This document shows positions 36,238 through 44,632 of a stretch of 44,632 bases of DNA, one piece after another. The translations under genes were made by a program, and so were the position numbers. The notes under the pieces were generated by a model. It saw nothing but the letters and a program-made list of their open reading frames with translations. It made no database searches and was not told the origin of the DNA. The number at the start of each line of letters is the position of its first letter. Positions within the stretch are counted from its first letter, which is position 1. The DNA is from Sideroxydans sp. GTDB taxonomy: Bacteria > Pseudomonadota > Gammaproteobacteria > Burkholderiales > Gallionellaceae. The stretch covers positions 1-44,632 of the forward strand of contig WGNQ01000007.1 in NCBI GenBank assembly GCA_016124455.1, in the 5' to 3' direction.

Positions 36238-36456
36238 TCAGGCATGCACATGGATCTGCACGTCGCCGACGCTCACCGTCTGCCCCGCACGCACCTTGGC
36301 CTTCTTGCGCAGTTCCAGCATGCCGTCCACCTTGACCACGCCTTCCGCCACCAGCGCCTTGCCTGCGCCGCCGCTGTCGCACACGCCGGCCAGCTTGAGC
36401 AGGTTATTCAGTTCGACGAACTCGCCGCGCAACAGGAATTCGATCTGCCGCATCAT
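36238..36456 (-). CDS. S4-domain RNA-binding protein (YbcJ-like)
   Basis: A 72-residue S4-like protein: [21 protein letters not shown], then [17 protein letters not shown]. This matches the YbcJ family of small RNA-binding proteins, probably ribosome-associated. Its first ATG overlaps the prfC stop by 4 nt and arfB follows 20 bp later, so it is cotranscribed with two translation-termination genes. Confidence 0.88.
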   Translation of the reverse strand: MMRQIEFLLRGEFVELNNLLKLAGVCDSGGAGKALVAEGVVKVDGMLELRKKAKVRAGQTVSVGDVQIHVHA

Positions 36457-38090
36457 AACTTCACCGCGTGTTCTCGCGTGTCGTGGAACACGATTTTCGG
36501 CCAGCGCTCCTGCGTCAGCTTCAGGTTGACGCTGTTCGGCGCGAGGTAGGCCAGGTTGCCGCCGGCATCGATGGCAAGGTTGTGCGACAGCGCCTTCTCG
36601 AAATCGCCGAGCATTTTCCTGTCGTCACAGGTCACCCAGCGCGCGCTGCTGGTGCTGGTACCTTCAAACATCGCATCCACGCCGTACTCGCCCTGCAGCC
36701 GCGCGGCCACCACGTCGAACTGCAGCATGCCGACCGCGCCGAGGATCAGGTCGCCGCCGTCCAGCGGCTTGAACACCTGCACCGCACCCTCTTCGCCAAG
36801 CTGCTGCAAACCCTTGTGCAACTGCTTCACCTTGATCGGGTTCTTGATGCGCACCGCGCGGAAGAAGTCCGGCGCGAAATACGGAATGCCGGTGAACTGC
36901 AGCATCTCGCCTTCGGAGAAGCTGTCGCCGATCTGCATGTTGCCGTGGTTGGGCAGGCCGATGATGTCGCCGGCGTAGGCCTCTTCCACCTGTTCGCGGG
37001 CGGAAGCCATGAAGGTGACCACACTGGATACCCTGATCTCCTTGCCGATGCGCAGATGCCTGATCTTCATGCCGCGCTCGAAGTGGCCCGAACACACGCG
37101 CAGGAATGCGATGCGGTCGCGGTGGTTGGCATCCATGTTGGCCTGGATCTTGAACACGAAACCGGAGAACGGCTGCTCGGTGGGTTCGACGCTGCGCACC
37201 GTGGCATCGCGCGCGATCGGCGCAGGTGCCCAGTCCAGCAGCGCGTTCAGGATTTCGCGCACGCCAAAGTTGTTGATGGCGGAACCGAAAAACACCGGCG
37301 TCTGCTTGCCGTCGAGGAAGCGCTGCAGGTCGAACGGATGCGAGGCGCCATGCACCAGCTCCACTTCCATCTTCAGCTGCTCGATTTCCAGCGGGAACAT
37401 TTCGGCCAGGCGCGGGTTGTCGATACCCTTGATCACTTCCAGTTCCTGGTCGGCGCGCTCGGCTCCCGGCGCGAACAGCATGATTTCGTCGCGCAGCAGG
37501 TGATACACGCCGCGGAAAGTCTTGCCCATGCCGATCGGCCAGGTCACCGGCGCACACTCGATCTGCAGCACCGACTCCACCTCGTCCAGCAGTTCCAGCG
37601 GATCGCGCACCTCGCGGTCCATCTTGTTCATGAAGGTAAGGATGGGCGTGTCGCGCATACGGCACACGTTGAGCAGCTTGATGGTTTGCGCCTCCACCCC
37701 CTTGGCCGCATCGATCACCATCAGCGCGGAGTCGACCGCGGTCAGCACGCGATAGGTGTCTTCGGAGAAATCCTGGTGGCCCGGCGTGTCGAGCAGGTTC
37801 ACCACATGGTCGCGGTACTCGATCTGCATCACCGAACTGGCAACCGAGATGCCGCGCTGCTTCTCGATGTCGAGAAAGTCGGAGGTCGCATGACGTCCGC
37901 TCTTGCGCCCCTTCACCGTGCCGGCCAGCTGGATCGCTCCCGAAAACAGCAACAGCTTTTCGGTAAGCGTGGTCTTACCTGCATCCGGGTGGGAAATGAT
38001 GCCGAAGGTGCGGCGACGCGCCACTTCTTTTGCTATCTGCACGCTCGTTACAGGGCTGCTTTCCATTGTTCCTTCGTTACTCATGATCAT
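36453..38090 (-). CDS. prfC: Peptide chain release factor 3
   Basis: A 545-residue translational GTPase that recycles RF1/RF2. GTPase motifs are G1 [14 protein letters not shown]2 around [10 protein letters not shown]3 [11 protein letters not shown] and G4 NKMDRE. Domains 2-3 continue through the C-terminal REHAVKL. The start is MIMSNEGTM at 38090 or MSNEG two codons later; neither has a strong Shine-Dalgarno sequence. It precedes an S4 protein and arfB. Confidence 0.97.
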   Translation of the reverse strand: MIMSNEGTMESSPVTSVQIAKEVARRRTFGIISHPDAGKTTLTEKLLLFSGAIQLAGTVKGRKSGRHATSDFLDIEKQRGISVASSVMQIEYRDHVVNLLDTPGHQDFSEDTYRVLTAVDSALMVIDAAKGVEAQTIKLLNVCRMRDTPILTFMNKMDREVRDPLELLDEVESVLQIECAPVTWPIGMGKTFRGVYHLLRDEIMLFAPGAERADQELEVIKGIDNPRLAEMFPLEIEQLKMEVELVHGASHPFDLQRFLDGKQTPVFFGSAINNFGVREILNALLDWAPAPIARDATVRSVEPTEQPFSGFVFKIQANMDANHRDRIAFLRVCSGHFERGMKIRHLRIGKEIRVSSVVTFMASAREQVEEAYAGDIIGLPNHGNMQIGDSFSEGEMLQFTGIPYFAPDFFRAVRIKNPIKVKQLHKGLQQLGEEGAVQVFKPLDGGDLILGAVGMLQFDVVAARLQGEYGVDAMFEGTSTSSARWVTCDDRKMLGDFEKALSHNLAIDAGGNLAYLAPNSVNLKLTQERWPKIVFHDTREHAVKL

Positions 38091-38148
38091 TGTTCTGCAA
38101 GTTCAATACGCCGAAAGGGCGCCAGTCTAAAGACTATGCCAGACGAAG

Positions 38149-38541
38149 TCATCCTGCCTCGACTTCGCCATCCAGATAAAACCAGTGACCGGCCTCGCGC
38201 ACGAAACGGCTGGTTTCGTGCAGTCGGTGTGCACGGCCGTGCACCTTGTAACGCGCGACGAACTCGACAACGGCATGTTCCACATCCTGCTGCTCGTGGC
38301 GCTTCACTGCCAGGCCCAGCCATTTGGTCGGTACCTCTTCCGCCAGGCTGAGCCGCACGGGACGCGTGGACGGATGCCAGGTCGCCAGCAGATACTCTTC
38401 GCGCTGCAACGTGTAGGCGGTGTAGCGCGAACGCATCAACGCTTCGGCAGTCTGCGCTGCTGCATCACCATCAATATATCGCGCGCAACAACTCGAGAAC
38501 GCCTGCCCGCTGCCGCAAGGGCACAGCATCACGCCTGCCAT
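38149..38541 (-). CDS. YchJ-family SEC-C metal-binding protein
   Basis: A 130-residue protein. The N-terminal LCPCGSGQAFSSCCARYIDG is a SEC-C type zinc motif, followed by a UPF0225/YchJ core (EALMRSRYTAYTL, TWHPSTRP) and FVARYKVHGRAHRLHE. The role is unknown. The chosen start overlaps srkA by 13 nt; an alternative ATG at 38529, overlapping the srkA stop by 1 nt, gives 126 residues and fits the M-CPCGS family pattern equally well. Confidence 0.88.
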   Translation of the reverse strand: MAGVMLCPCGSGQAFSSCCARYIDGDAAAQTAEALMRSRYTAYTLQREEYLLATWHPSTRPVRLSLAEEVPTKWLGLAVKRHEQQDVEHAVVEFVARYKVHGRAHRLHETSRFVREAGHWFYLDGEVEAG

Positions 38542-39518
38542 AGTGGCGGTTCCTGCATCAAGGCAATCTGCTCGCGCAACTCGAGTATGCGATCCTGCCA
38601 GTAGCGTTGCGAGTTGAACCACGGGAAGGCCTGCTTGAATGCTGGGTCGTCCCGCCGCTGTGCCAGCCATGCGGAATAATGGATCAGGCGCAGGGTACGC
38701 AGCGCCTCAATCAGGTGCAGTTCGCGCTCATCGAATTCGCAGAAGTCCTCATAGCCTGCCAGCACGTCGGTCAATTGCCGCACCATCTCGCCACGCTCAC
38801 CCGACAGCAACATCCACAAGTCCTGCACCGCAGGCCCCATGCGGCTGTCGTCGAAATCGACAAAGTGCGGGCCATCCTCGGTCCACAGCACGTTGCCTGC
38901 ATGGCAATCACCATGCAGGCGCAGAACACCGACATCTCCGGCACGCGTAAAGCAGTGCCGTACGCCATCCAGCGCCATATCGATCACGCTGCGGTAAGCG
39001 GCATCGAGATCGGGCGGGATGAAATCGTGCGCCAACAGATAAGCCCGCGGTTGTTCGCCGAAACTGGCGATATCGAGTGTGGGGCGATGCTGGAAACCCC
39101 TGAGTGCGCCGACCGCATGGATGCGCCCGAGGAAGCGGCCCATCCATTCCAGCGTGTGCCTGTCTTCCAGTTCCGGTGCGCGTCCGCCATGTTTCGGGAA
39201 GACTGCAAAGCGGAAGCCGTCGAAATGGTGCAACGTCCGGTTTGCGACCGACAAGGCCGGCACGACCGGGACTTCGCGCTCGGCCAGTTCCTGTACGAAG
39301 GCGTGCTCCTCGAGGATCACCTCATCCGTCCAGCGCGCCGGACGGTAGAACTTCGCCACCAGCGGCGCCCCGTCTTCCATGCCGACCTGGTACACGCGGT
39401 TCTCGTAGCTGTTGAGCGCCAGCAGGCGGCCATCGCTGCGCAGCCCGATACTCTCCAGCGCATTCAGCACACAGTCCGGCGTCAGTACGGAAAAGTTGGT
39501 CGGCGTCACGTTAAGCAT
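38529..39518 (-). CDS. srkA: Stress-response kinase A (YihE/RdoA family)
   Basis: A 329-residue aminoglycoside-phosphotransferase-fold protein kinase. The catalytic loop is LHGDCHAGNVLW and the metal motif FVDFDDSRMGPAVQDLW; LALNSYENRVYQVG starts the nucleotide fold. In E. coli SrkA counters stress-induced death and MazEF. It lies 5 bp after the DUF1415 gene. Confidence 0.94.
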   Translation of the reverse strand: MLNVTPTNFSVLTPDCVLNALESIGLRSDGRLLALNSYENRVYQVGMEDGAPLVAKFYRPARWTDEVILEEHAFVQELAEREVPVVPALSVANRTLHHFDGFRFAVFPKHGGRAPELEDRHTLEWMGRFLGRIHAVGALRGFQHRPTLDIASFGEQPRAYLLAHDFIPPDLDAAYRSVIDMALDGVRHCFTRAGDVGVLRLHGDCHAGNVLWTEDGPHFVDFDDSRMGPAVQDLWMLLSGERGEMVRQLTDVLAGYEDFCEFDERELHLIEALRTLRLIHYSAWLAQRRDDPAFKQAFPWFNSQRYWQDRILELREQIALMQEPPLWQA

Positions 39519-39523
39519 CCTGC

Positions 39524-40099
39524 CTATTGCTTGTCCAGCGGCGGTGCCGTCACTTGCAAGGCATCCCAGCCCTCATGCCCAAGACGGCGCAAGGTCTCGA
39601 TGTTCTTCTCGAAGATCTGTTCGGCCTCGGGAAATGCGGCCACCGCCTGCACGATGCTCGCTTCGCGCAACAGGTGCAGCGTCGGGTATGGCGAACGATT
39701 GGTGTAATTCTCGATGTCGTCCGGCTCGGTATCGGCAAAGCGGTATTGCGGGTGCATGCTGGCAATTTGCACGATGCCGTCGAGCTCCATGTCTTCCAGC
39801 GCGTCGTCCGCCACACCGAGGAAATCGTTGTAGTCGAGAAAATCGGTCAGCACATAAGGATGGATCAGCAAGGTAGTGTCTACCTGGCTGCGCGGCGCCT
39901 CCGCCAGCACTTCCAGCTCGCGCATCAGCTCTTCCAGCAATTCTCCCGGCGTGACCGCGCTGCTCACCACATAACGGATCTGCTGTTTGGCATGGACGGC
40001 CTTGGCGAACGGGCACAGGTTCAGGCCGATCACCGCACGCTCCACCCAGCGCTGGGTGACGGCAATCACGGCATCTGCATTTGCATCCGCACTCATCAT
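39524..40099 (-). CDS. DUF1415 protein
   Basis: A 191-residue cytosolic protein. [18 protein letters not shown] and [20 protein letters not shown] are DUF1415 hallmarks; [20 protein letters not shown] follows. The function is unknown. It overlaps the rhlE stop by 4 nt, so it is translationally coupled to the helicase. Confidence 0.92.
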   Translation of the reverse strand: MMSADANADAVIAVTQRWVERAVIGLNLCPFAKAVHAKQQIRYVVSSAVTPGELLEELMRELEVLAEAPRSQVDTTLLIHPYVLTDFLDYNDFLGVADDALEDMELDGIVQIASMHPQYRFADTEPDDIENYTNRSPYPTLHLLREASIVQAVAAFPEAEQIFEKNIETLRRLGHEGWDALQVTAPPLDKQ

Positions 40100-41436
40100 C
40101 GGCCTCTCCCGCCGGAACGATGCATCACCGGCGCCGCACCGCGGCTCGCGCCATGTCCTCCTGCGGGTTTGCCCGCCCCACTGCTGCGCGGCTGCCCGCC
40201 TGCACGGCCTTGTCCGGCACGCGCTGTCGACTGGCTGCGCCCGCGCCCGCCCTGGCCACGATTCTGCCCGTTCAGAATAGGCTCGGCCTTGATGCTCGGA
40301 TCGGGCTCGAAACCCGGCACCTGCACCACCGGAATCTCGCGCTTGATCAGGCGCTCGATGTCGCGCAGCAATTTATGCTCATCGATACACACCAGCGAAC
40401 TGGCTTCGCCTTCGCTGCCGGCACGCCCGGTACGTCCGATACGGTGTACGTAATCCTCCGCCACGTTGGGCAGCTCGAAATTGACTACGTGCGGCAGTTC
40501 GCTGATGTCGATACCGCGCGCAGCGATGTCGGTGGCACACAACACCTGCAGCTTACCGCTCTTGAATTCGGCCAGCGCACGGGTACGTGCCGCCTGGCTC
40601 TTGTTGCCATGGATGGCCATCGCGCTGATGCCCGCCTTGTTCAGGTATTCGGCAAGATTATTCGCACCATGCTTGGTACGCGTGAATACCAGCACCTGGA
40701 ACCAGTTGTGTTCCTTGATCAGATGCGTGAGCAGTGCGCGTTTCTTCTCGCGATCCACCGGGTAAATTTTCTGCTCGATCAGCTCGGCCGTGGCATTGCG
40801 CCGCGCTACCTCGATCAGTGCCGGCCTGGTCAGCAGGCCATCCGCCAACGCCTTGATCTCGTCCGAGAACGTCGCGGAGAACAACAGGTTCTGCCGCTGC
40901 TTCGGCAGCAAGGCGAGAATTTTCTTGATGTCGCGGATGAAACCCATGTCCAGCATGCGATCCGCCTCGTCCAGCACCAGGATTTCGATGTGCGACAGGT
41001 CGACCGTCTTCTGCTGCACGTGGTCGAGCAGACGGCCCGGCGTTGCCACCAGGATATCCACGCGCCCCTGCAATTGCCTGATCTGCGGATTGATGTTGAC
41101 CCCGCCTATCATGGTCATCGAATTGAGCTTCAGGTATTTGCCATAGTCGCGCACGCTTTCTTCCACCTGCGCGGCAAGCTCGCGCGTGGGAATCAGCACC
41201 AGCGCGCGGATCGGCGCCTTGCTGGCAGCCGGCGGCGCGGAGCTCGAAAGCAGTTGCAGGATAGGCAGGGTAAAACCGGCCGTCTTGCCGGTACCGGTCT
41301 GCGCGCCGGCCAGCAGGTCGCCACCGGACAGCACGACGGGGATGGCCTGCGCCTGGATTGGCGTAGGCTGGCTATAGCCGCGCTCGATAACGGCACGGAG
41401 GATTTCTTCGGACAGGCCGAGGGATGCAAATGACAT
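40096..41436 (-). CDS. rhlE: DEAD-box RNA helicase RhlE
   Basis: A 446-residue ATP-dependent RNA helicase. Motifs in order: Q-motif [11 protein letters not shown], motif I AQTGTGKT, Ia [29 protein letters not shown] (FSATFSDE), and [12 protein letters not shown]. The Gly/Arg-rich tail ([15 protein letters not shown]) fits RhlE's RNA-binding extension. It is the first gene of the run down to yaeQ. Confidence 0.95.
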   Translation of the reverse strand: MSFASLGLSEEILRAVIERGYSQPTPIQAQAIPVVLSGGDLLAGAQTGTGKTAGFTLPILQLLSSSAPPAASKAPIRALVLIPTRELAAQVEESVRDYGKYLKLNSMTMIGGVNINPQIRQLQGRVDILVATPGRLLDHVQQKTVDLSHIEILVLDEADRMLDMGFIRDIKKILALLPKQRQNLLFSATFSDEIKALADGLLTRPALIEVARRNATAELIEQKIYPVDREKKRALLTHLIKEHNWFQVLVFTRTKHGANNLAEYLNKAGISAMAIHGNKSQAARTRALAEFKSGKLQVLCATDIAARGIDISELPHVVNFELPNVAEDYVHRIGRTGRAGSEGEASSLVCIDEHKLLRDIERLIKREIPVVQVPGFEPDPSIKAEPILNGQNRGQGGRGRSQSTARAGQGRAGGQPRSSGAGKPAGGHGASRGAAPVMHRSGGRGR

Positions 41437-41735
41437 AAGAACTTTCTATTGAGTTACATCGGCCTGTCGTCCTTGCGGGACGCCAGTCTTAGGCAGACGG
41501 GGAAAATACGAACCGGAATCGGTAGCGGGCAATCAAGACTGAAGCAACTGCCGCGCGGCGCATTGTAACAGAGACCGCGGAATCGGACCCTAACCATCTC
41601 GTTTGAGGCAAAAAAATGGCTTGCCAGGGGGAGGGCAAGCCTGAGGAGGGAGGTCAACCATGATGCATCAGATAATAATCATACTCTAATATACGTGCAC
41701 GTCAAGCCCCGCAATTCCCTTCGCTTGCCTGCCGA
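41437..41735. other. Intergenic region between ychF and rhlE
   Basis: A 299-bp gap with no plausible gene. It contains the ychF terminator (41610-41641). On the rhlE side there is a TACAAT (41562-41567) about 125 nt upstream of the rhlE start, but I found no matching -35, so an rhlE promoter is only suspected. A 5-bp hairpin CGTCC-CGCAA-GGACG lies in the would-be rhlE leader. Nothing else is recognised. Confidence 0.6.
41610..41641 (-). terminator. Rho-independent terminator after ychF
   Basis: On the minus strand GGCTTGCC (41634-41641) pairs with GGCAAGCC (41618-41625) across an 8-nt loop, followed by ATTTTTTT. It lies about 95 bp past the ychF stop and separates ychF from rhlE. Confidence 0.92.
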
Positions 41736-42827
41736 TCAGACGTTGAACAGGAAGTTCATCACGTCGCCATCCTGCACCACGTAATCCTTGCCCTCCACGC
41801 GCATCTTGCCCTTTTCCTTGGCACCCGCTTCGCCGCCGCAGGCAATGAAATCGGCATAGGAAATGGTCTGCGCGCGGATGAAGCCCTTCTCGAAATCGGT
41901 GTGGATCACGCCCGCGGCCCTGGGTGCGGTATCGCCCTTGTGAATGGTCCAGGCGCGCACCTCCTTCACCCCGGCGGTGAAATAGGTCTGCAAGCCGAGC
42001 AGGTCATAGCCGGCGCGGATCAGCCGGTTCAGGCCCGGTTCTTCCAGGCCGAGGTCGGCCAGGAATTCATGCTTGTCGGCATCGTCGAGGTCGGCCAGTT
42101 CCTGCTCGATCTTGGCGCACAGCGCCACCACCGGCGCGCCCTCCTTCGCCGCATATTCGCGCAGGCGATCGAGGTAGGGATTGTTCTCGAAACCGTCTTC
42201 GAGCACGTTGCCGACATACATCGCGGGCTTGATGGTGAGCAGGCACAGCGGCTTGATGATTTCCTGCTCGTCCTCGGAAAGCGCCAGCGTGCGCACGGTC
42301 TTGCCTTCGTTCAGGTGCGGGACGATTTTTTCCAGCGTGGCAACCAGCTTCTGCGCTTCCTTGTCGCCGGACTTGGCCTTCTTGCCGTCGCGCTGGATTG
42401 CCTTTTCCACGGTGGCGAGGTCGGCCAGCGCCAGCTCAGTGACGATAGTCTCGATATCGGCCAGCGGATCAACCTTGCCCGCTACGTGCACCACATTGGT
42501 GTCGTCGAAGCAGCGCACCACATTGACGATGGCATCGGTCTCGCGGATGTTGGCGAGGAACTGGTTGCCCAGGCCTTCGCCCTTGGAAGCGCCCGCCACC
42601 AGGCCGGCGATATCGACGAACTCGACGATGGCATACTGCATGCGCTGCGGCCTGACGATCTTGGCCAGTTCTTCCATGCGCGGATCGGGCACCTCGACCA
42701 CACCGACGTTGGGCTCAATGGTGCAGAACGGGTAATTCTCGGCCGCAATGCCGGACTTGGTCAGCGCATTGAACATGGTGGACTTGCCGACGTTGGGCAG
42801 ACCGACGATACCGCATTTCAAACTCAT
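41736..42827 (-). CDS. ychF: Redox-regulated ATPase/GTPase YchF (OLA1 family)
   Basis: A 363-residue Obg-like P-loop ATPase. Motifs: [12 protein letters not shown] (G1), [20 protein letters not shown] (G3 region), a coiled-coil insertion ([19 protein letters not shown]), and a C-terminal TGS domain ([20 protein letters not shown]). It binds ribosomes and stress regulators in other species. AAGGAA precedes the ATG. In most betaproteobacteria pth lies just upstream; here an integrase does. Confidence 0.97.
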   Translation of the reverse strand: MSLKCGIVGLPNVGKSTMFNALTKSGIAAENYPFCTIEPNVGVVEVPDPRMEELAKIVRPQRMQYAIVEFVDIAGLVAGASKGEGLGNQFLANIRETDAIVNVVRCFDDTNVVHVAGKVDPLADIETIVTELALADLATVEKAIQRDGKKAKSGDKEAQKLVATLEKIVPHLNEGKTVRTLALSEDEQEIIKPLCLLTIKPAMYVGNVLEDGFENNPYLDRLREYAAKEGAPVVALCAKIEQELADLDDADKHEFLADLGLEEPGLNRLIRAGYDLLGLQTYFTAGVKEVRAWTIHKGDTAPRAAGVIHTDFEKGFIRAQTISYADFIACGGEAGAKEKGKMRVEGKDYVVQDGDVMNFLFNV

Positions 42828-42965
42828 GGTTTATTCCTTCGTATTTCATTGCATTACACATGCTGATGCTCATGTGGGTCGGTCACACCTTCTCACTTTG
42901 CAGCCTGCCATGCGGGGTAATGGAAACGGGGAAATCGGACGAATTTCGCACTGTTTTGAGGACGA

Positions 42966-42986
42966 TTTGTTCCAATTTTGTTCCAA
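42966..42986. repeat. Two direct TTTGTTCCAA repeats, 11-bp period
   Basis: TTTGTTCCAA occurs at 42966-42975 and again at 42977-42986, one helical turn apart, ending 6 bp before the integrase start. This spacing suits cooperative binding by a recombinase or a repressor on one DNA face. Confidence 0.5.
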
Positions 42987-42991
42987 AAATT

Positions 42992-44134
42992 ATGGCGATT
43001 GTAACACTCACAGATGCACTCCTCCAAAGGCTAAGGCATGGAGATAGAAGGATTATTCGAGACAGAGTGTTAGTAGGGTTTTGTGTCCGAATGAACATCA
43101 AGCGGCGAACCTTCATGGTCGCCACGACCTGCGCTGGCAAGCAAGTACGTGCAGTTATCGGCTTCTATCCACTAATGACAACAGCGGAAGCGAGGGTTAT
43201 CGCAACGGAAATCATCAAGCAGTGCCGAGCCGGGACATATTCCAAGCAGGCTCCCCGCCCCACCACCACATATCCGAGCATCAGGGAGATGCTCCCCCAA
43301 TACATCAAGGACAAAGGACTGAAAGCTCCCACTCAACGGAGATATGACTCGTTAATGCGCACCCACTTCCCCGATTGGTATGACAAACCTGTCAACGAGC
43401 TTTCGTCACCGCTGTTTGCAGAGCACTGCCACAAGTTTGTGCAGACTCAGACCGTCTCCGTAACTGAAATGGGGAGAGCGTTTATCGGAGCCATCACTCG
43501 ATATGTGAATGCAATTTTCGGGATGAATATCACCAGTCCATTCATACGACTTGCCGCCGCAGGCCTGATGAATGAAAAGGTACAGCCGAGAAAACGGCGC
43601 TTAGAAGAGTCTCGGCTCCCTGAATGGTATCAAGCGGTGAATCGCCTCCCTGACCAGCAACGTGACGCCTTACTACTTATAGCCATGACCGGACTGAGAA
43701 GAAGCGAAGCATTGCTTATGCGCAGGAATCAAGTGAATTTTGGTTCCGGCATCATCTCGATTCCTGAAACGAAAACAGGCAAGGCGCACTCCCTGCCTAT
43801 AACACCAGTTCTTGAGGAAATCTTGAACCGCCGATGCTCACATCTACAACCGGAGGATTTGCTATTTTCTAGCGTAAGCGGGGAACACTTAGCAGACAGG
43901 GCTCAACGACACGGAGCACCAGCATTCATGCTTCATGACCTACGCAAGCTACTCGCAACAATTGGCGAACGACTTCAAATTGCAGAATCAATTTTGCGAA
44001 GAATTCTGAATCACACGTCAAAACGCTCTGATACGCTATATCGCCACTATGTCTCCATTGAATTGTCCGATATAAGCGCGCCACTAGAACAAATCCAACG
44101 CATATTGCTAAAACTAATGACCATGAAAAACTGA
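42992..44134 (+). CDS. Tyrosine recombinase (phage/island-type integrase)
   Basis: A 380-residue integrase. The N-terminal arm-binding region (MAIVTLTDALLQRLRHGDRR) and a SAM-like core-binding domain (~100-200) precede the catalytic domain. Catalytic residues: Arg in MTGLRRSEALL, HDLRK (HxxR), a later His in ILNHTSKRSDTLY, and the nucleophile Tyr in LYRHYV. It looks intact. I chose ATG 42992, which fits the family start; an open frame runs 44 codons upstream without resemblance. The region is visibly AT-richer than the core genes. A terminator follows at 44166. It probably integrated the DNA to its right. Confidence 0.9.
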   Translation: MAIVTLTDALLQRLRHGDRRIIRDRVLVGFCVRMNIKRRTFMVATTCAGKQVRAVIGFYPLMTTAEARVIATEIIKQCRAGTYSKQAPRPTTTYPSIREMLPQYIKDKGLKAPTQRRYDSLMRTHFPDWYDKPVNELSSPLFAEHCHKFVQTQTVSVTEMGRAFIGAITRYVNAIFGMNITSPFIRLAAAGLMNEKVQPRKRRLEESRLPEWYQAVNRLPDQQRDALLLIAMTGLRRSEALLMRRNQVNFGSGIISIPETKTGKAHSLPITPVLEEILNRRCSHLQPEDLLFSSVSGEHLADRAQRHGAPAFMLHDLRKLLATIGERLQIAESILRRILNHTSKRSDTLYRHYVSIELSDISAPLEQIQRILLKLMTMKN

Positions 44135-44165
44135 ATGGCGAGAAACTCAGCAAACGATTCAACCA

Positions 44166-44189
44166 GTGAAAATTATTTTCACTTTTTTT
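44166..44189 (+). terminator. Rho-independent terminator of the integrase
   Basis: GTGAAAA-TTA-TTTTCAC, a perfect 7-bp stem with a 3-nt loop, followed by seven T residues, 31 bp past the integrase stop. Confidence 0.85.
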
Positions 44190-44491
44190 CGCAGAAAAAC
44201 CCGATTTCCAGAAAATCGCTACTAAATATGAATGGAGCACTCAAAACGCGTTGCACGCTGAGTGATGCTCCACCTACATCTATTGCTGTCAGCAACCAGA
44301 GCATCCGGTCTGCTGACAAGGACTGCACTGGTTGCATCATCCTAGGTAAGCTTTCAGGCAAAAGCATCCACCGGACAAACCGCTCTGTCTGGTGCGTAAT
44401 TCGGACTTTGGTTAACGTACTATGCAACGACCAAAGAACTGTGACCCCTCGGTGGGTTAATCCTATGCATAGAAAAAAAATAATCGTAAAC
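44190..44491. repeat. Non-coding stretch with clustered inverted repeats
   Basis: About 300 bp without a convincing gene. Inverted pairs: TGGAGCACTC (44233-44242) with GAGTGATGCTCCA (44260-44272, 3-nt bulge); TTGCTG-T-CAGCAA (44283-44295); TGTCAGCA (44287-44294) with TGCTGACA (44311-44318); GCAACCAG (44292-44299) with CTGGTTGC (44328-44335); CACCGGACA (44369-44377) with TGTCTGGTG (44386-44394, one G-T); CTTTGGT (44406-44412) with ACCAAAG (44430-44436); and palindrome CTATGCATAG (44463-44472). Several share arms, so alternative folds are possible. It could be a structured RNA, a recombination site or a remnant element; I cannot name it. Confidence 0.55.
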
Positions 44492-44632
44492 GGGGGGTGT
44501 AAGAATTTTTGTGTAAACGGTCATTTGGCAGGAAACTGCCGGAACATTGTTAGGAGTAGAAATGACCGTATCAAAAGCACTACCCGCAGAACTAATCGAC
44601 AGCCTGCTGTCTGGATATAAGAAACCCGAAGA
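44492..44632 (+). mobile_element. Left end of an IS256-family insertion sequence (truncated by window)
   Basis: The left end probably begins at the G-run before TGTAAGAATTTTTGTGTAAAC (about 44492-44498), followed about 65 bp later by the transposase start. The exact terminal base and the target-site duplication (normally 8-9 bp) cannot be fixed because the right end is outside the window. Confidence 0.75.
44562..44632 (+). CDS. IS256-family transposase, N-terminal 23 residues
   Basis: The frame reads MTVSKALPAELIDSLLSGYK then KPE and runs off the window. LPxELIDxLLxGYKKPED is the characteristic start of IS256-family DDE transposases. TAGGAG lies 6 nt before the ATG. Whether the element is complete cannot be seen. 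Confidence 0.85.
   Translation, partial: MTVSKALPAELIDSLLSGYKKPE

Noticed and set aside
41562..41600. Promoter for rhlE with TACAAT
   Set aside because: No -35 hexamer at 15-19 bp; kept only as a suspicion in the intergenic entry.
42857..42876. CACATG-CATGTG inverted repeat as an attachment-site core
   Set aside because: Only 6 bp per arm and no second copy in the window; too weak to call.
44135..44620. 161-residue open frame after the integrase
   Set aside because: It starts at the integrase stop, reads through the terminator and the inverted repeats and crosses the IS256 left end and transposase start in another frame. It shows no recognisable domain.

Overview
The window looks like chromosomal DNA of a GC-rich betaproteobacterium. 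The gene set and the long, tightly overlapping operons suggest a Nitrosomonadales/Gallionellaceae-type organism, but that placement is inferred from gene content only. It starts inside valS and ends inside an IS256-family transposase. About 42.8 kb is compact core-type sequence; the last 1.8 kb is AT-richer acquired DNA.

Left third (0.7-18.9 kb): a signalling and type IV pilus region. A rhodanese and a Ser/Thr kinase with a cyclic-nucleotide-binding (CNB) domain overlap by 4 nt and diverge from a bepA-like periplasmic protease. A type IV pilin follows, with a textbook terminator separating it from a membrane GT-C/TPR protein that may glycosylate it. Next comes an eight-gene unidirectional block ending in another textbook terminator. 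In transcription order it encodes a CHASE2 Ser/Thr kinase, PP2C phosphatase, two-FHA adaptor, CHASE2 adenylate cyclase, metallo-beta-lactamase-fold phosphodiesterase, CNB-CNB-rhodanese protein, GAF-PilB/GspE ATPase and GAF-HD-GYP. This joins Ser/Thr phosphorylation, cAMP and c-di-GMP signalling to pilus motor control, and is the most interesting system here.

Middle (18.9-32.5 kb): usp, a TerC-family gene and sucDC lie downstream of tRNA-Lys and tRNA-Thr, which have a near-perfect sigma-70 promoter. Upstream on the same strand is a 14-gene chain: yebC-ruvC-(UbiA-family prenyltransferase)-ruvA-ruvB-ybgC-tolQ-tolR-tolA-tolB-pal-cpoB-queE-queC. It covers Holliday-junction resolution, the Tol-Pal envelope system and queuosine precursor synthesis.

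Right part (32.7-42.8 kb): a DUF302 protein, a small ORF, an orphan ParA ATPase, a paralogue of the MBL phosphodiesterase and a TTG-initiated small basic protein. Then a same-strand run of rhlE, DUF1415, srkA, ychJ, prfC, an S4 protein, arfB and yaeQ, and finally ychF.

Right end (42.85-44.63 kb): a tyrosine recombinase with its own terminator, a non-coding stretch dense in inverted repeats, and the left end of an IS256-family element. This is probably the edge of a genomic island beside ychF.
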